Positions 32,885-40,958 of a DNA stretch of 64,000 bases are shown piece by piece. The notes under the pieces are model-generated. The model made no database searches. It was given only the letters and a program-made list of their open reading frames with translations, and was not told the origin of the DNA. The DNA is taken from assembly GCF_014648475.1 (NCBI RefSeq), contig NZ_BMRE01000006.1:62001-126000 (forward strand). The letters run 5' to 3'. The position numbers and the translations under genes were made by a program. This DNA comes from Lentzea flava. GTDB taxonomy: Bacteria > Actinomycetota > Actinomycetes > Mycobacteriales > Pseudonocardiaceae. How positions within the stretch are numbered: the first letter of the stretch is position 1; each line of letters opens with the position of its first letter.

Positions 32885-33544
32885 ATGCCGAAGCTCACCC
32901 AGGACGACGTCCGCAAGACCGCCGAGCAGGCCGCGCACGCCGCGCGTCAGGCCCTGCTCGCCGCGCTCGGCGCCGGTGACCTCGCCGCCAAGGCGGTCGT
33001 CGAGGCGCTGAACAAGGCCAAGGAGCGCGCGGAAGAGGCCCAGACCAAGGCCGCGGACCTCCCCGCCGAGCTCAAGGACCTGCGCGAGAAGCTGCAGCCG
33101 GCCGAGCTCAAGAAGCTGGTCGACGCCTACACCGCCTCCGCGGTGAACCTGTACACCTACCTCGCTGAGCAGGGCGAGCAGACGCTGGAGCAGATCAAGG
33201 CCCAGCCGCAGGTCAAGCAGGCCGTCGAGCAGGTCGAGCACGCCGTCGAGGCCGCGCAGAAGCGCGCCGAGTCCGCCGCCGCCGACGCCCGCGAGCTCGC
33301 CGACGACGTCCTCGGCAAGGTGACCCGCCGCACCCGCTCGGTCGGCGAGAAGGTCGCCCACGAGGTCGAGGAAGGCGCCGAGAAGCTGGCCGAGGAGATC
33401 GTCGAGGTCGGTGGCGAGGCCGCGCACGAGGTCCGCAGCACGACCCGCAAGGCCGCGAACCGCACCGCGCCGCGCAAGCCGGCGACGACCACCCGCAGCA
33501 CCACCGCGGCCAAGAAGACGACCACGACGAACACCACCAAGTGA
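32885..33544 (+). CDS. hbhA: Heparin-binding hemagglutinin (HbhA) homologue
   Basis: 219 residues, nearly all helical and heptad-like from residue 5 to 175 (AEQAAHAARQALLAALGAGD, AKERAEEAQTKAADLPAELK). The C-terminal tail is basic and Thr/Lys/Arg-rich (about residues 185-219). In mycobacteria the Lys-rich tail binds heparan sulphate and the coiled coil promotes aggregation; the tail here is Thr-rich rather than the PAKKA repeat, so adhesion cannot be assumed. There is no signal peptide, as in the mycobacterial protein. An AAGGAGGAG Shine-Dalgarno precedes the ATG. Confidence 0.85.
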   Translation: MPKLTQDDVRKTAEQAAHAARQALLAALGAGDLAAKAVVEALNKAKERAEEAQTKAADLPAELKDLREKLQPAELKKLVDAYTASAVNLYTYLAEQGEQTLEQIKAQPQVKQAVEQVEHAVEAAQKRAESAAADARELADDVLGKVTRRTRSVGEKVAHEVEEGAEKLAEEIVEVGGEAAHEVRSTTRKAANRTAPRKPATTTRSTTAAKKTTTTNTTK

Positions 33545-33572
33545 GTCGCTGAAGTCCGTTCAGAGTCTGTTC

Positions 33573-33606
33573 AGAGGGGAGCACGCCACCAGGCGCGCTC
33601 CCCTCT
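33573..33606 (+). terminator. Terminator after hbhA
   Basis: AGAGGGGAGC pairs exactly with GCTCCCCTCT over a 14-base loop, 28 bases downstream of the hbhA stop and before the DUF2516 gene. Confidence 0.75.
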
Positions 33607-33633
33607 CGCCGTACCGGCACGTAGTCTGGGCCC

Positions 33634-33954
33634 GTGGTGTTCTCCGTGCCGATCTTCAGCTTCTGGAACCTCGACGGCATCGTGTACTTCTTCGCCGACC
33701 TGGGGTTCACGATCCTCGGGCTGTTCGCGTTCTTCCACGCGCTGGCCCAGCGCGTCGACGCCTACACCGCGGCCGAGAGAATGACGAAGCCGGCCTGGCT
33801 CGGCATCACCGGTGGTGGAGCGGCCGCGATGCTGCTCTTCTCGCCAGGAGGCGTCGGCTCGATCTTCTGGCTGGCAGGCCTTGTCGCCGTGCTCGTGTAC
33901 ATGGTCGACGTGCGCCCGAAGCTGATCGAGGTCCAGCGCGGCCCACGCTGGTGA
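33634..33954 (+). CDS. DUF2516 small membrane protein
   Basis: 106 residues from a GTG. Three hydrophobic segments (about residues 16-40, 54-72 and 73-92) flank short polar loops, ending in a basic tail PKLIEVQRGPRW. The sequence corresponds to mycobacterial Rv0476, which also follows hbhA. Function unknown. The stop overlaps the next start (GTGA), coupling it to an alpha/beta hydrolase. Confidence 0.85.
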   Translation: MVFSVPIFSFWNLDGIVYFFADLGFTILGLFAFFHALAQRVDAYTAAERMTKPAWLGITGGGAAAMLLFSPGGVGSIFWLAGLVAVLVYMVDVRPKLIEVQRGPRW

Positions 33955-34607
33955 TCACGCACTCCTACGGCACCGGCGCGCCCGTCACGCTGGTGGCACC
34001 CGGCCTCGGCGCCACGCCGGGCGAGGCGCGAATCCCCGCCTCCGGCCTGCCCGGCACCCGCGTCGTCGTGACGCTGCCTTCGCACGGGGACGCGCCGGAC
34101 GCACCGCCCGGCTACTGGGACTACGGCCGCATCGCCGCCGACCTCGCGACCGTTTCCGCAGATCAGGCCGTCGGCGTCTCGCTCGGCGCCGGGGCGCTGG
34201 TGCGCCTGCTGTCGCTCGAACCCGACCGTTTCCAGCGGGTGGCGCTGCTGCTGCCCGCCGTGCTGGACCAGCCGCGGCAGCCGTTCACGTTGCAGCAGCT
34301 GTCCGACCTGACCGTGGGGCCGCCGATCTACGTGGCCGAGCGGCGGCAGGCGTTGAGCCGGCTGTCCGCGGCCGCCGAGCAACTGCCAGGCCAGGTCGCT
34401 GTCGCCGACGCCTCGCTGTTGGCGGACGTGTCCATTCCGGTGCTGGTCATCGGGGCCGTCGGTGATCCGCTGCACCCCGAGGACGTGGCCAAGGCGACCG
34501 CGGCGGCGTTCCCCAACGGTGAGCTGTGGCTGATCGACTCACCCTCGCCGTTGATCACGCACCGGGCCGAGGTGCGGCACCGATTGGTCGACTTCTTCAC
34601 CGGGTAG
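33951..34607 (+). CDS. Alpha/beta-hydrolase fold protein
   Basis: 218 residues from the GTG that overlaps the DUF2516 stop. The core shows the first strand VTLVAPGLGATPGEARIP, the nucleophile elbow GVSLGAG (Ser near residue 78), and strands PVLVIGAVGDPLHP and GELWLIDSPSPLITH carrying the Asp and His. A full catalytic triad is therefore likely. The substrate is unknown. The upstream 5' extension in the same frame runs through hbhA and DUF2516 and is not coding for this protein. Confidence 0.8.
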   Translation: MITHSYGTGAPVTLVAPGLGATPGEARIPASGLPGTRVVVTLPSHGDAPDAPPGYWDYGRIAADLATVSADQAVGVSLGAGALVRLLSLEPDRFQRVALLLPAVLDQPRQPFTLQQLSDLTVGPPIYVAERRQALSRLSAAAEQLPGQVAVADASLLADVSIPVLVIGAVGDPLHPEDVAKATAAAFPNGELWLIDSPSPLITHRAEVRHRLVDFFTG

Positions 34608-34616
34608 CCGAAGTGC

Positions 34617-35165
34617 ATGGCCGAACAGAAGAAGATCGCATTCCTGGTCGACACGGAGGGGATCGAGCAGGTCGAGCTCACCGACCCGTGGACGCACGTC
34701 GAGAAGGCCGGCGGGGTACCGCGGCTGCTCGCGCCCAAGCTCGGTGAGGTCCGGGGCTTCAACCACCTCACGCCCGCCGACTCGTTCCCGGTCGACACCA
34801 CGTACGCCGATGCCGTCGCGGACGACTACGACGGTGCCGTCATCCCGGGTGGTGTGGCCAACGCGGACTTCCTCCGGATGGACTCCGACGCCGTTGCACT
34901 GGTGAAGGCGCTGGTGGCGGCGGGCAAGCCGATCGCGGCGATCTGCCACGGGCCGTGGCTGCTGGTCGAGGCCGACGTGGTGCGCGGCAAGATGCTGACC
35001 TCCTTCCCGAGCCTGCGGACCGACATCCGCAACGCGGGCGGTGATTGGGCTGACCAGGAGGTCCGGGTGTGTGACATGAACGGGTGGACGCTCGTGACGT
35101 CCCGCAACCCCGACGACCTGCCGGCGTTCAACCGGGAGGCCTTGAAGGCGTTCGGGCTGGAGTGA
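34617..35165 (+). CDS. DJ-1/PfpI-family protein (YhbO/PfpI type)
   Basis: 182 residues. It opens KKIAFLVDTEGIEQVEL, has YDGAVIPGGVAN and the nucleophile elbow AAICHGPWLLVEADVVRG with Cys110, then the acidic/His-containing C-terminal half. Members of this class are assigned as glyoxalase III or protein/nucleotide deglycases, or are annotated as PfpI proteases; which activity applies is disputed. Cytoplasmic. It lies nine bases after the hydrolase gene and before a hairpin terminator. Confidence 0.9.
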   Translation: MAEQKKIAFLVDTEGIEQVELTDPWTHVEKAGGVPRLLAPKLGEVRGFNHLTPADSFPVDTTYADAVADDYDGAVIPGGVANADFLRMDSDAVALVKALVAAGKPIAAICHGPWLLVEADVVRGKMLTSFPSLRTDIRNAGGDWADQEVRVCDMNGWTLVTSRNPDDLPAFNREALKAFGLE

Positions 35166-35187
35166 GCAGGGTCTGCAGCCCCTGCTC
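35164..35187. terminator. Terminator between convergent DJ-1 and MerR genes
   Basis: GAGCAGGG pairs with CCCTGCTC across eight bases. It begins inside the DJ-1 stop codon and ends seven bases before the end of the convergent regulator gene. Confidence 0.65.
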
Positions 35188-35193
35188 GGTTTC

Positions 35194-35949
35194 CTAGAGC
35201 CGCGTCTGGGCGTAGTGGGCCATCGCGTCACGGACCCACTCGGCCATGTTGCCGCCGTCGACCTCGAAGTTCACCCGGAACTCCGCCGAGTCGACGTAGA
35301 GGTTGCCGAGGCCCGTGTAGGACTCCCGGTTCGGCGTCCAGCTCAGGAGGATCCAGCGGTAGTGGCGGTCGATCAGCTCCTGCGTCTCGGGAGCGTCGAT
35401 CGCCTTGCCCGCGGTGAACAACGCTCCCAGTTCACGAGCGATCTCCTGCCACTCGTTGATGAACCGGTCCGCGTCGGCGCGGTTCCAGCCCTTCATCCTC
35501 TTCTTGCTCTCGGCGATGTGCTCCTTGGCACCATCGCCGTAGCGCTCGACCAGTTCGGCCTCGTAGCGCTCCTGCTTCGACGCGTCGAAGCCGTCGAACA
35601 GCTCTTCCAGTTCCACTTCGTCCCCTCCTTCCAGTTCTTCGATCGTTCGCGCGACGGTGTTGGCCAGCCGGCTCAGCCGCTGTTGCTCGCCCTGCAGCCA
35701 CCGGTGGTGGTTGCGCAGGACGGTCAGCTGGTCGGTGCCGTTGAGCACTTCCGCCACCGCGTCGAGGCCCAGGCCCAGGTCGCGCAGCAGCAGGATCTGC
35801 TGCAGGCGGTGCACCTGTTCCTTCTCGTAGTAGCGGTAGCCGTTGTCGCCGACCCAGGCCGGCGGCAGCAGCCCGATCGAGTCGTAGTGCCGCAGCGTCC
35901 TGGACGTCACCTTCGACATCCGGGCCACCTGGGCGATCGACCAGGCCAT
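35194..35949 (-). CDS. MerR-family regulator with TipAS-type domain
   Basis: 251 residues. The MerR HTH covers about residues 1-70 (AWSIAQVARMSKVTSRTLRHYDSIGLLPPAWVGDNGYRYYEKEQVHRLQQILLLRDLGLGL). A dimerisation helix follows (about 75-110). The C-terminal domain (about 125-250, MKGWNRADADRFINEWQEIA...LIDRHYRWI) resembles TipAS, which in TipAL binds thiopeptide antibiotics. The TipA cysteine that reacts with thiostrepton is not evident: I see no Cys in the domain. The promoter has the diagnostic 19-bp spacer, so it is probably an activator of its own gene. Confidence 0.88.
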   Translation of the reverse strand: MAWSIAQVARMSKVTSRTLRHYDSIGLLPPAWVGDNGYRYYEKEQVHRLQQILLLRDLGLGLDAVAEVLNGTDQLTVLRNHHRWLQGEQQRLSRLANTVARTIEELEGGDEVELEELFDGFDASKQERYEAELVERYGDGAKEHIAESKKRMKGWNRADADRFINEWQEIARELGALFTAGKAIDAPETQELIDRHYRWILLSWTPNRESYTGLGNLYVDSAEFRVNFEVDGGNMAEWVRDAMAHYAQTRL

Positions 35950-35977
35950 TTCGGTTCCCCCTTCGCGCTTGGTCTCA

Positions 35978-36008
35978 ACGGTAAAGGTTGACGTAGCGTC
36001 AAGGTCAA
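35978..36008 (-). promoter_or_regulatory. MerR-type promoter with 19-bp spacer
   Basis: On the minus strand, -35 TTGACC (36003-36008) and -10 TACCGT (35978-35983) are separated by exactly 19 bases. The spacer contains the palindrome TTGACGCTACGTCAA (35988-36002). The over-long spacer with a central dyad is the classical target of MerR activators that untwist DNA. Confidence 0.75.
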
Positions 36009-36023
36009 ACCGAGTTTGGCAGG

Positions 36024-36584
36024 ATGGTTCGTGTGTGGACCATCGCTGGATCGTTGGAACCCGTACCCGTGCTCTCCCGCCTCGACCTGGTGCCCGAACC
36101 GGTAGCGGCCGCGTTGAAGAACCTGGACGGCGCCGACCGCGTCGCCGTCGCCGAGATCGACGCCTCTCTCGCGGACACCGCGGAGTTCTGCGCGCACTAC
36201 GGCTCGCCGCTCGAAGCCTCGGCGAACTGCGTGGTCGTCGCGGGCAAGCGCGGCGGCGAGATCCGTTATGCGGCCTGCATGGTGCTCGCGACCATGCGCG
36301 CGGACGTCAACGGTGTGATCCGCAAGCGTCTCGACGCGCGCAAGGCGTCGTTCGCGCCGATGGACGAGGCCGTGGCGTTGACGGGCATGGAGTACGGCGG
36401 CATCACGCCCATCGGCGTGCCCGCGGACTGGCCGATCCTGGTGTCACCGGAGGTGGCCGCCGCCCCTGAGCTGGTCGTGGGCAGCGGCATCCGGGGCAGC
36501 AAGATCCTCATCCCCGGCGACGTGCTGATGAAGCTGCCCGGCGCCGAGGTGGTGCCGGACCTAGCTCGCGTACTTGACCAGTAG
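36024..36584 (+). CDS. YbaK/EbsC aminoacyl-tRNA deacylase-like protein
   Basis: 186 residues. The YbaK/ProX fold is recognised from GSPLEASANCVVVAGKRGG, MVLATMRADVNGVIRKRLDARKASFAP (Lys residues that contact the substrate in YbaK), and GYGGITPIGVP-like MEYGGITPIGVPADW. Related proteins hydrolyse mischarged tRNAs such as Cys-tRNAPro in trans. The 3' end overlaps the convergent LOG-family gene by 24 bases. It is a single-gene unit, transcribed away from the MerR gene. Confidence 0.8.
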   Translation: MVRVWTIAGSLEPVPVLSRLDLVPEPVAAALKNLDGADRVAVAEIDASLADTAEFCAHYGSPLEASANCVVVAGKRGGEIRYAACMVLATMRADVNGVIRKRLDARKASFAPMDEAVALTGMEYGGITPIGVPADWPILVSPEVAAAPELVVGSGIRGSKILIPGDVLMKLPGAEVVPDLARVLDQ

Positions 36585-37628
36585 CTCGACCGCCTCGTCG
36601 ATCTCGTCGGTGACGAGGATCCACTGCTCGGCCTCCCGGCCCGCCGCCAGCTTCTGCACGAGCGGCGCGGCCGGCACCTCGTCGGTCCAGAACGCCTTGC
36701 CCAGGAACACCATGGGCGCGGCGGGGCCGACGCTGCCGTAGTAGTTCTGCGTGAAGTCCTGGAAGACCTCCTGGACCGTGCCCGCCTTGCCCGGCGTGTA
36801 GACGATGCCGCCGGTCGCGACGGTCAGCAGGCCCTCCTCGCGCACCGAGTTCGCGAAGTACTTGGCGTGCAGCTCGCAGGCCGGGTTGGGCGGCTCGTGG
36901 CCGTAGAACCAGGTCGGGATGCCGATCGTGCGCGGGGTGTCGAAGCTGGGGATCTCCGGGAACGCCGCGAGCCACCGGCCGATCGACTCGTCGTCGTGGC
37001 CGAACGTCGGTGCCTGCGCGAGGCAGGAGAGGACGTCCTTGTCGGCCTCGCCGAGCCGCACGCCCAGCGGCACCGCCTCCATCGCGCCCGGTCCACCGCC
37101 GGTCAGGACCGTGAAGCCGGCTCTGCCCAGCGCGGCGCCGAGCTCGACGGCGTTGCGGTAGCCGTCAGACCCGCGGGCGAGCGCGTGGCCGCCCATGACC
37201 GCGACCGGCGAGCCCGTCAGCGTCTCGTCGAGCGCCTCGGTGATCGAGTGGTCGTGCAGGCGTTCGGCCAGCGCGTGCAACGGGTCGGGGTGGTGGCCCT
37301 GCTGCTTGCTGTGCTTGTAGATCACCGCGTCCGGGGTGTCCGCGTACGACTTGGGGTCTGCCGGGTCGAAGCCCGCGAACAGCTCGGCGGGCGTGTACAG
37401 CGACGAGCGGTACACGTCGTACGGCACGTCCGGGATCACCGGGAAGATCAACGCTCCGGCCGCCTCGGCCCGGCGCTGCATCGTCTCGCTGAGCGTGCAG
37501 CCGAGCAGCAGCGCCCCGTCCAACGGGACCCGCACGTCCTCGCGCGTGAGGTCCAGCCCGATGATGACGGCTTTGCGCAGGTCAGGCTCTGCCCGCAGCT
37601 GCTCGAGGTCGGTGATTTCGATCCGCAC
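36561..37628 (-). CDS. LOG-family Rossmann-fold protein
   Basis: 355 residues from a GTG (37628); the open frame upstream is not family-like. The C-terminal half carries the LOG motifs, GGGPGAMEAV and PGKAGTVQEVF (in place of the standard PGGxGTxxE). This places it near lysine-decarboxylase-like/cytokinin-riboside-phosphate phosphoribohydrolases. The N-terminal 130 residues (LRKAVIIGLDLTREDV, ALLLGCTLSETMQRR) form an additional domain seen in longer actinobacterial members. An activity on nucleotides is likely; the substrate is unknown. Confidence 0.8.
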   Translation of the reverse strand: MRIEITDLEQLRAEPDLRKAVIIGLDLTREDVRVPLDGALLLGCTLSETMQRRAEAAGALIFPVIPDVPYDVYRSSLYTPAELFAGFDPADPKSYADTPDAVIYKHSKQQGHHPDPLHALAERLHDHSITEALDETLTGSPVAVMGGHALARGSDGYRNAVELGAALGRAGFTVLTGGGPGAMEAVPLGVRLGEADKDVLSCLAQAPTFGHDDESIGRWLAAFPEIPSFDTPRTIGIPTWFYGHEPPNPACELHAKYFANSVREEGLLTVATGGIVYTPGKAGTVQEVFQDFTQNYYGSVGPAAPMVFLGKAFWTDEVPAAPLVQKLAAGREAEQWILVTDEIDEAVELLVKYAS

Positions 37629-37753
37629 GGGAAAAAGCCTATGCCGCGGGCGAACCGTCTGGCCGTGGAATCCGAATGACTTGTGGGAACTGAGGTCCGC
37701 TCGTCGTCCGTCGAGCGGCCGTGGGCCGCGCTGCCCAGGAAAGGTTCCCCGCA

Positions 37754-38728
37754 ATGGCTACCGAACAGCTGACCGGCTGCGCCGCCCGTGGTGCCCGAGT
37801 GGTGGATCCCCACCGCGTCGAGTACCTGGACTGCGGCGGCTACGGAGTTCCCTTGCTCGGCCACGCCCACCCGGCGGTGGTGCAGGCGGTGGTGGGCCAG
37901 GTGCGCCGCCCGTCGCTGCTGGACCGCCTCATGCTCGACCTGGTCACCCCCAACGGCCTCGACCACGTGCACGTCTTCCCGTCGGCGTCCGAAGCCGCCC
38001 AGTTCGCCGTGGCCCTGGCACAGGCCAATGGCCGCCCGCGAGTGTTGACCACCGGCGAGGTCCCGTACGGCGGCATCGACTCGTTGCGCGCAGTGTTGGC
38101 GTCCGGCCCACCCGCCTGCGTGCTCGTCGAACCCGTCCGCGGCGTCTCGTTCCCGCCCTCCGGCTATCTGAGGGCGATCGCCGAGGTGTGCCGCGAGCAC
38201 GACGCACTGCTGGTCGTCGACGAGACGCGCACGGGCCTGGGCCGCCTCGGCGTGTGGTGGGGCTCCGACATCGACGGCGTGACCCCGGACATCCTGCTGG
38301 TCGGCGAGGGCCTCTCCGGCGGCGTGCTGCCGATAGCCGCCGTCGTGGCATCAGCCCACGTCGAGGTGCCGCTGTGGCGCGGCCCGGAAGCTGTGTCACC
38401 GCTGGCCTCCGCCGCCGTCAACGCCTGCCTGCGCGTCATCGCCACCGAGGGCCTGGTGGAACGGGCGTCCTTGCTCGGCGACGAACTGCTCTACGGACTG
38501 CGCACGGTGGTGGCGGGCAAGGCACACGCGAGCGGCCGCGGCCTGCTGCTCGGCGTGGAGCTGCCGGACCAGCGCGCAGCCGACGTGTTCACCGGCGAGC
38601 TGCTGCGCCTGCGCGTGCTGGCCGATTTCCGCGGCCGGACGGTGAGCTTCACCCCGCCTGCCGTCATGACAGCCGCGGACGCCGGGTGGCTGGTCGAGGC
38701 CGTCGGGAGGGCCGCGGCCAAGATCTGA
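37754..38728 (+). CDS. Class-III aminotransferase homologue without catalytic lysine (pseudoenzyme)
   Basis: 324 residues, shorter than the usual 400-450. The fold is recognisable from EYLDCGGYGVPLLGHAHPAV, VFPSASEAAQFAVALA, VLVEPVRGVSFPPSGYLRAIAEVCREHDALLVVDETRTGLGR and LVGEGLSGGVLPIAAV. The Asp that contacts the PLP ring is present (Asp156), but the position of the Schiff-base lysine in the G-K-x-L-S-G-G motif is Glu185 (codon GAG). About 60-80 residues between the phosphate-binding and substrate regions are also missing. It therefore should not catalyse transamination and may be a structural or regulatory relative. A strong hairpin follows. Substrate and partner unknown. Confidence 0.75.
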   Translation: MATEQLTGCAARGARVVDPHRVEYLDCGGYGVPLLGHAHPAVVQAVVGQVRRPSLLDRLMLDLVTPNGLDHVHVFPSASEAAQFAVALAQANGRPRVLTTGEVPYGGIDSLRAVLASGPPACVLVEPVRGVSFPPSGYLRAIAEVCREHDALLVVDETRTGLGRLGVWWGSDIDGVTPDILLVGEGLSGGVLPIAAVVASAHVEVPLWRGPEAVSPLASAAVNACLRVIATEGLVERASLLGDELLYGLRTVVAGKAHASGRGLLLGVELPDQRAADVFTGELLRLRVLADFRGRTVSFTPPAVMTAADAGWLVEAVGRAAAKI

Positions 38729-38741
38729 GTTCGCCCGGTAC

Positions 38742-38786
38742 GCACGGCGCACTCCCGCCAAGATCCACGGCGGGGGTGCGCCGTGC
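38742..38786 (+). terminator. Long hairpin after the aminotransferase homologue
   Basis: GCACGGCGCAC pairs with GTGCGCCGTGC, and CCCGCC with GGCGGG inside. The loop is AAGATCCAC. The 3' arm overlaps the possible ribosome site and GTG start of the next small reading frame. Confidence 0.7.
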
Positions 38787-38929
38787 TCGTACTTCTTCCG
38801 GTTCTGCCCCCGACCGACCCGTCTGGTGCCCGCGGTCCCGACAACGCCATCAGCCGGAAGCGGATCGAACTCGATGATCCTGCTGCACTGGAGAAGAAAT
38901 ACGGTCCGAGGCCGGAGAAGAAGAAATGA
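38783..38929 (+). CDS. Possible 48-residue leader protein coupled to the YbaB-like gene
   Basis: 48 codons from a GTG preceded by GGGGG at six bases. The second half is charged and credible as protein: NAISRKRIELDDPAALEKKYG, then a Lys/Arg-rich end. Its TGA overlaps the YbaB-like ATG (ATGA), as expected for coupled genes. Against it, the start lies in the 3' arm of a stable hairpin and the first 12 codons look unselected. I do not know a family; it is a possible partner of the nucleoid-associated protein. Confidence 0.4.
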   Translation: MLVLLPVLPPTDPSGARGPDNAISRKRIELDDPAALEKKYGPRPEKKK

Positions 38930-39330
38930 GCAACCCGATGACGCCCGACCAGTGGCTCGCCGACTTCGAGGCCAAGACGGCCGAACTCCAGCGCAACGCC
39001 GCGGCCTTCCGCCGCAACCTCGAATCGGCAGGCACGACGATGACGACCGAGGACAAGTCGATCACCGTCACGGTCGCCCCGAACGGCGCGCTGCTCGACC
39101 TGAAGATCGAGGGCAACACCGAGCTGGCCACCAGGATCCTGGCGCTCACGAGGTCCGCCCGCGAACAGGCCGACACGAACGTGCTCGGCGAGTTCCGCCA
39201 GGTCGTCGGCAGTCACGCCGGCGAACTGGACACCGACGTGTCGGTCCCGGCCCCGAAGCAGCAGAAGAAGGCCGTGCAGCCCGAGGAGGACTTCGGCGAG
39301 CAGGCCGTCTACCGCAAGGAAAGCTGGTAG
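38926..39330 (+). CDS. YbaB/EbfC-family nucleoid-associated-like protein
   Basis: 134 residues. A long N-terminal helix (DQWLADFEAKTAELQRNAAAFRRNLESA) leads into the YbaB beta-sheet (DKSITVTVAPNGALLDLKIEG) and a second helix (ELATRILALTRSAREQADTNVLGEF), then a polar tail of about 45 residues. Canonical EbfC binds DNA as a tweezer-like dimer. This is the longer actinobacterial form often encoded near ESX-type or secretion genes. The ATG is coupled to the small upstream frame by ATGA. Confidence 0.8.
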   Translation: MSNPMTPDQWLADFEAKTAELQRNAAAFRRNLESAGTTMTTEDKSITVTVAPNGALLDLKIEGNTELATRILALTRSAREQADTNVLGEFRQVVGSHAGELDTDVSVPAPKQQKKAVQPEEDFGEQAVYRKESW

Positions 39331-39334
39331 CGCG

Positions 39335-40210
39335 TCAGAAGATCACCGTCTGGTTGCCGTGCACCAGCACCCGGTCCTCCAGGTGCCACCGCAGCCCGCG
39401 CGCCAGCACCACCTTCTCGATGTCCCGCCCCTTGCGCACCATGTCCGCGACGGAGTCGCCGTGGTGCACGCGCAGCACGTCCTGTTCGATGATCGGCCCC
39501 GCGTCCAGGTCCGCCGTCACGTAGTGGCACGTGGCGCCGACCAGCTTCACGCCGCGGCGGTGCGCCTGGTGGTAGGGCCGGGCGCCGATGAACGACGGCA
39601 GGAAGCTGTGGTGGATGTTGATCGTGCGGCCCGCCCAGGCCGCGCAGAGCTCCGGCGGCAGGATCTGCATGAAGCGCGCCAGGACCACCGCGTGCGGGTC
39701 GTGCTTGTCGACGAGCTGGCGCAGCTGGGCGAAGGCGGCCTGCTTGCCCTCGGGGTCGCCTGCCGGGAACGGCACGTGGTGGAACGGGATGCCGTGCGCG
39801 CGCGTGACGTCGCCCAGTTCCGGGTGGTTCGCGATGACCGCGGAGATCTCCACCGGCAGTTCGCCCGTCGCGACGCGGCCCAGCAGGTCGTAGAGGCAGT
39901 GGCCTTCCTTCGACACCAGGATCACCACGCGCTTGCGGACGCCCGTGTCGGTCACGGTCCACGTCGACTGGGCGCCCAGCGAGTGCGCCACCTCGGCGAA
40001 CTGGGACCGCAGCTCGTCCACGCCGAACGGCAGGGAGTCCGCGCGGACCTCCTGGCGCGTGAAGAACCAGCCCGTCTCCGGGTCGGTGTGGTACGCGGCC
40101 TCGACGATCCAGCCGCCGTTCTCCGCGAGGAACGACGAGATCCTCGCGATGATGCCGGTGCGGTCCGGGCAGCCGAAGGTGATCACATAGCGACGCTCAG
40201 GCGATGACAC
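39335..40210 (-). CDS. purU: Formyltetrahydrofolate deformylase
   Basis: 291 residues, the normal PurU length. The N-terminal ACT domain covers about residues 8-85 (YVITFGCPDRTGIIARISSFLAENGGWI). The catalytic formyl-transferase domain contains LARFMQILPPELC, the invariant NIHHSFLPSFIGA (Asn, His) and TADLDAGPIIEQDV (the catalytic Asp). It hydrolyses 10-formyl-THF to THF and formate, balancing one-carbon pools. Convergent with the YbaB-like gene with a four-base gap. Confidence 0.95.
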   Translation of the reverse strand: MSSPERRYVITFGCPDRTGIIARISSFLAENGGWIVEAAYHTDPETGWFFTRQEVRADSLPFGVDELRSQFAEVAHSLGAQSTWTVTDTGVRKRVVILVSKEGHCLYDLLGRVATGELPVEISAVIANHPELGDVTRAHGIPFHHVPFPAGDPEGKQAAFAQLRQLVDKHDPHAVVLARFMQILPPELCAAWAGRTINIHHSFLPSFIGARPYHQAHRRGVKLVGATCHYVTADLDAGPIIEQDVLRVHHGDSVADMVRKGRDIEKVVLARGLRWHLEDRVLVHGNQTVIF

Positions 40211-40223
40211 GCCGCATGAGTAT

Positions 40224-40949
40224 TCACGGCCTCGGCAGTGCCGCCAACAGCGACTCGTCGCCGGACACGATCGCGTGGCTCGGACGGCCCCACAACTTGC
40301 GGTAGATCGCGTCGGCGGTGCCCGCGAGGGTCGCGTCGGAGTCGATGGCCGAGTCGTGTGCGGGGGTGACGACCGGAGGCTCGCCCTTGGTGAGCTGCAC
40401 CTCCCACGTGCGGCCCGCGTCGGCGGCGTGCACCACGAGCCGGCCGGTGCCCTCGATCACCCGGCCCCTCTGCAGCTGCCTGGGCACCATCACGGTGAGG
40501 AACTCGTCGATGCCGTCGGCGGCGAACTCCGAGTCGAACAGCAGTGTCGGCACGTCGTGGCCGGTCGCGAGTTCGGCGTCCAGGCGGTGGATCGACGTCT
40601 CGTGCGCCTGCCTGCGCGGCCAGAAGCTCGCGCGCTTGCTGCCGTCGAACGTCCACGCCGGACTGTCAGCGGACGTCTCGCGCAGCCGCTCCAGCAGCAC
40701 CGCGAGCTCGGTGTCCCACCAGGCGAGCACCTCGTCGAAGTCCTGCGGCGGCTTCGGGAACTCGGGCGGGCCTGCCTCGGCCGGCGCGACGACGGCCTTC
40801 GCCGCCCACGAGTGCACCGCTGCCTGGTGCCGCACGAGGTCGAGCACCGTCCATCCGGGACACGAGGGAACCTCCGCGTCCCTGCCCGCCTTCACGACGG
40901 CCGAACGCATCAACGACGCCTGGGTCTCGATCTGCGCGACGAAGTCCAC
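40224..40949 (-). CDS. Maleylpyruvate isomerase-family mycothiol-dependent enzyme
   Basis: 241 residues. The DinB-like metal-binding fold is seen from VPSCPGWTVLDLVRHQAAVHSWAAKAV (first His ligand) and FWPRRQAHETSIHRLDAELATG (Glu and second His region), followed by the C-terminal SCP2-like domain. Family members use mycothiol as cofactor or substrate. That matches the presence of mshA in this window, though they are not in one operon. The substrate is unknown. It lies in the same minus-strand series as the methyltransferase and DUF2505 genes upstream. Confidence 0.88.
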   Translation of the reverse strand: MDFVAQIETQASLMRSAVVKAGRDAEVPSCPGWTVLDLVRHQAAVHSWAAKAVVAPAEAGPPEFPKPPQDFDEVLAWWDTELAVLLERLRETSADSPAWTFDGSKRASFWPRRQAHETSIHRLDAELATGHDVPTLLFDSEFAADGIDEFLTVMVPRQLQRGRVIEGTGRLVVHAADAGRTWEVQLTKGEPPVVTPAHDSAIDSDATLAGTADAIYRKLWGRPSHAIVSGDESLLAALPRP

Positions 40950-40958
40950 GAAACCACC

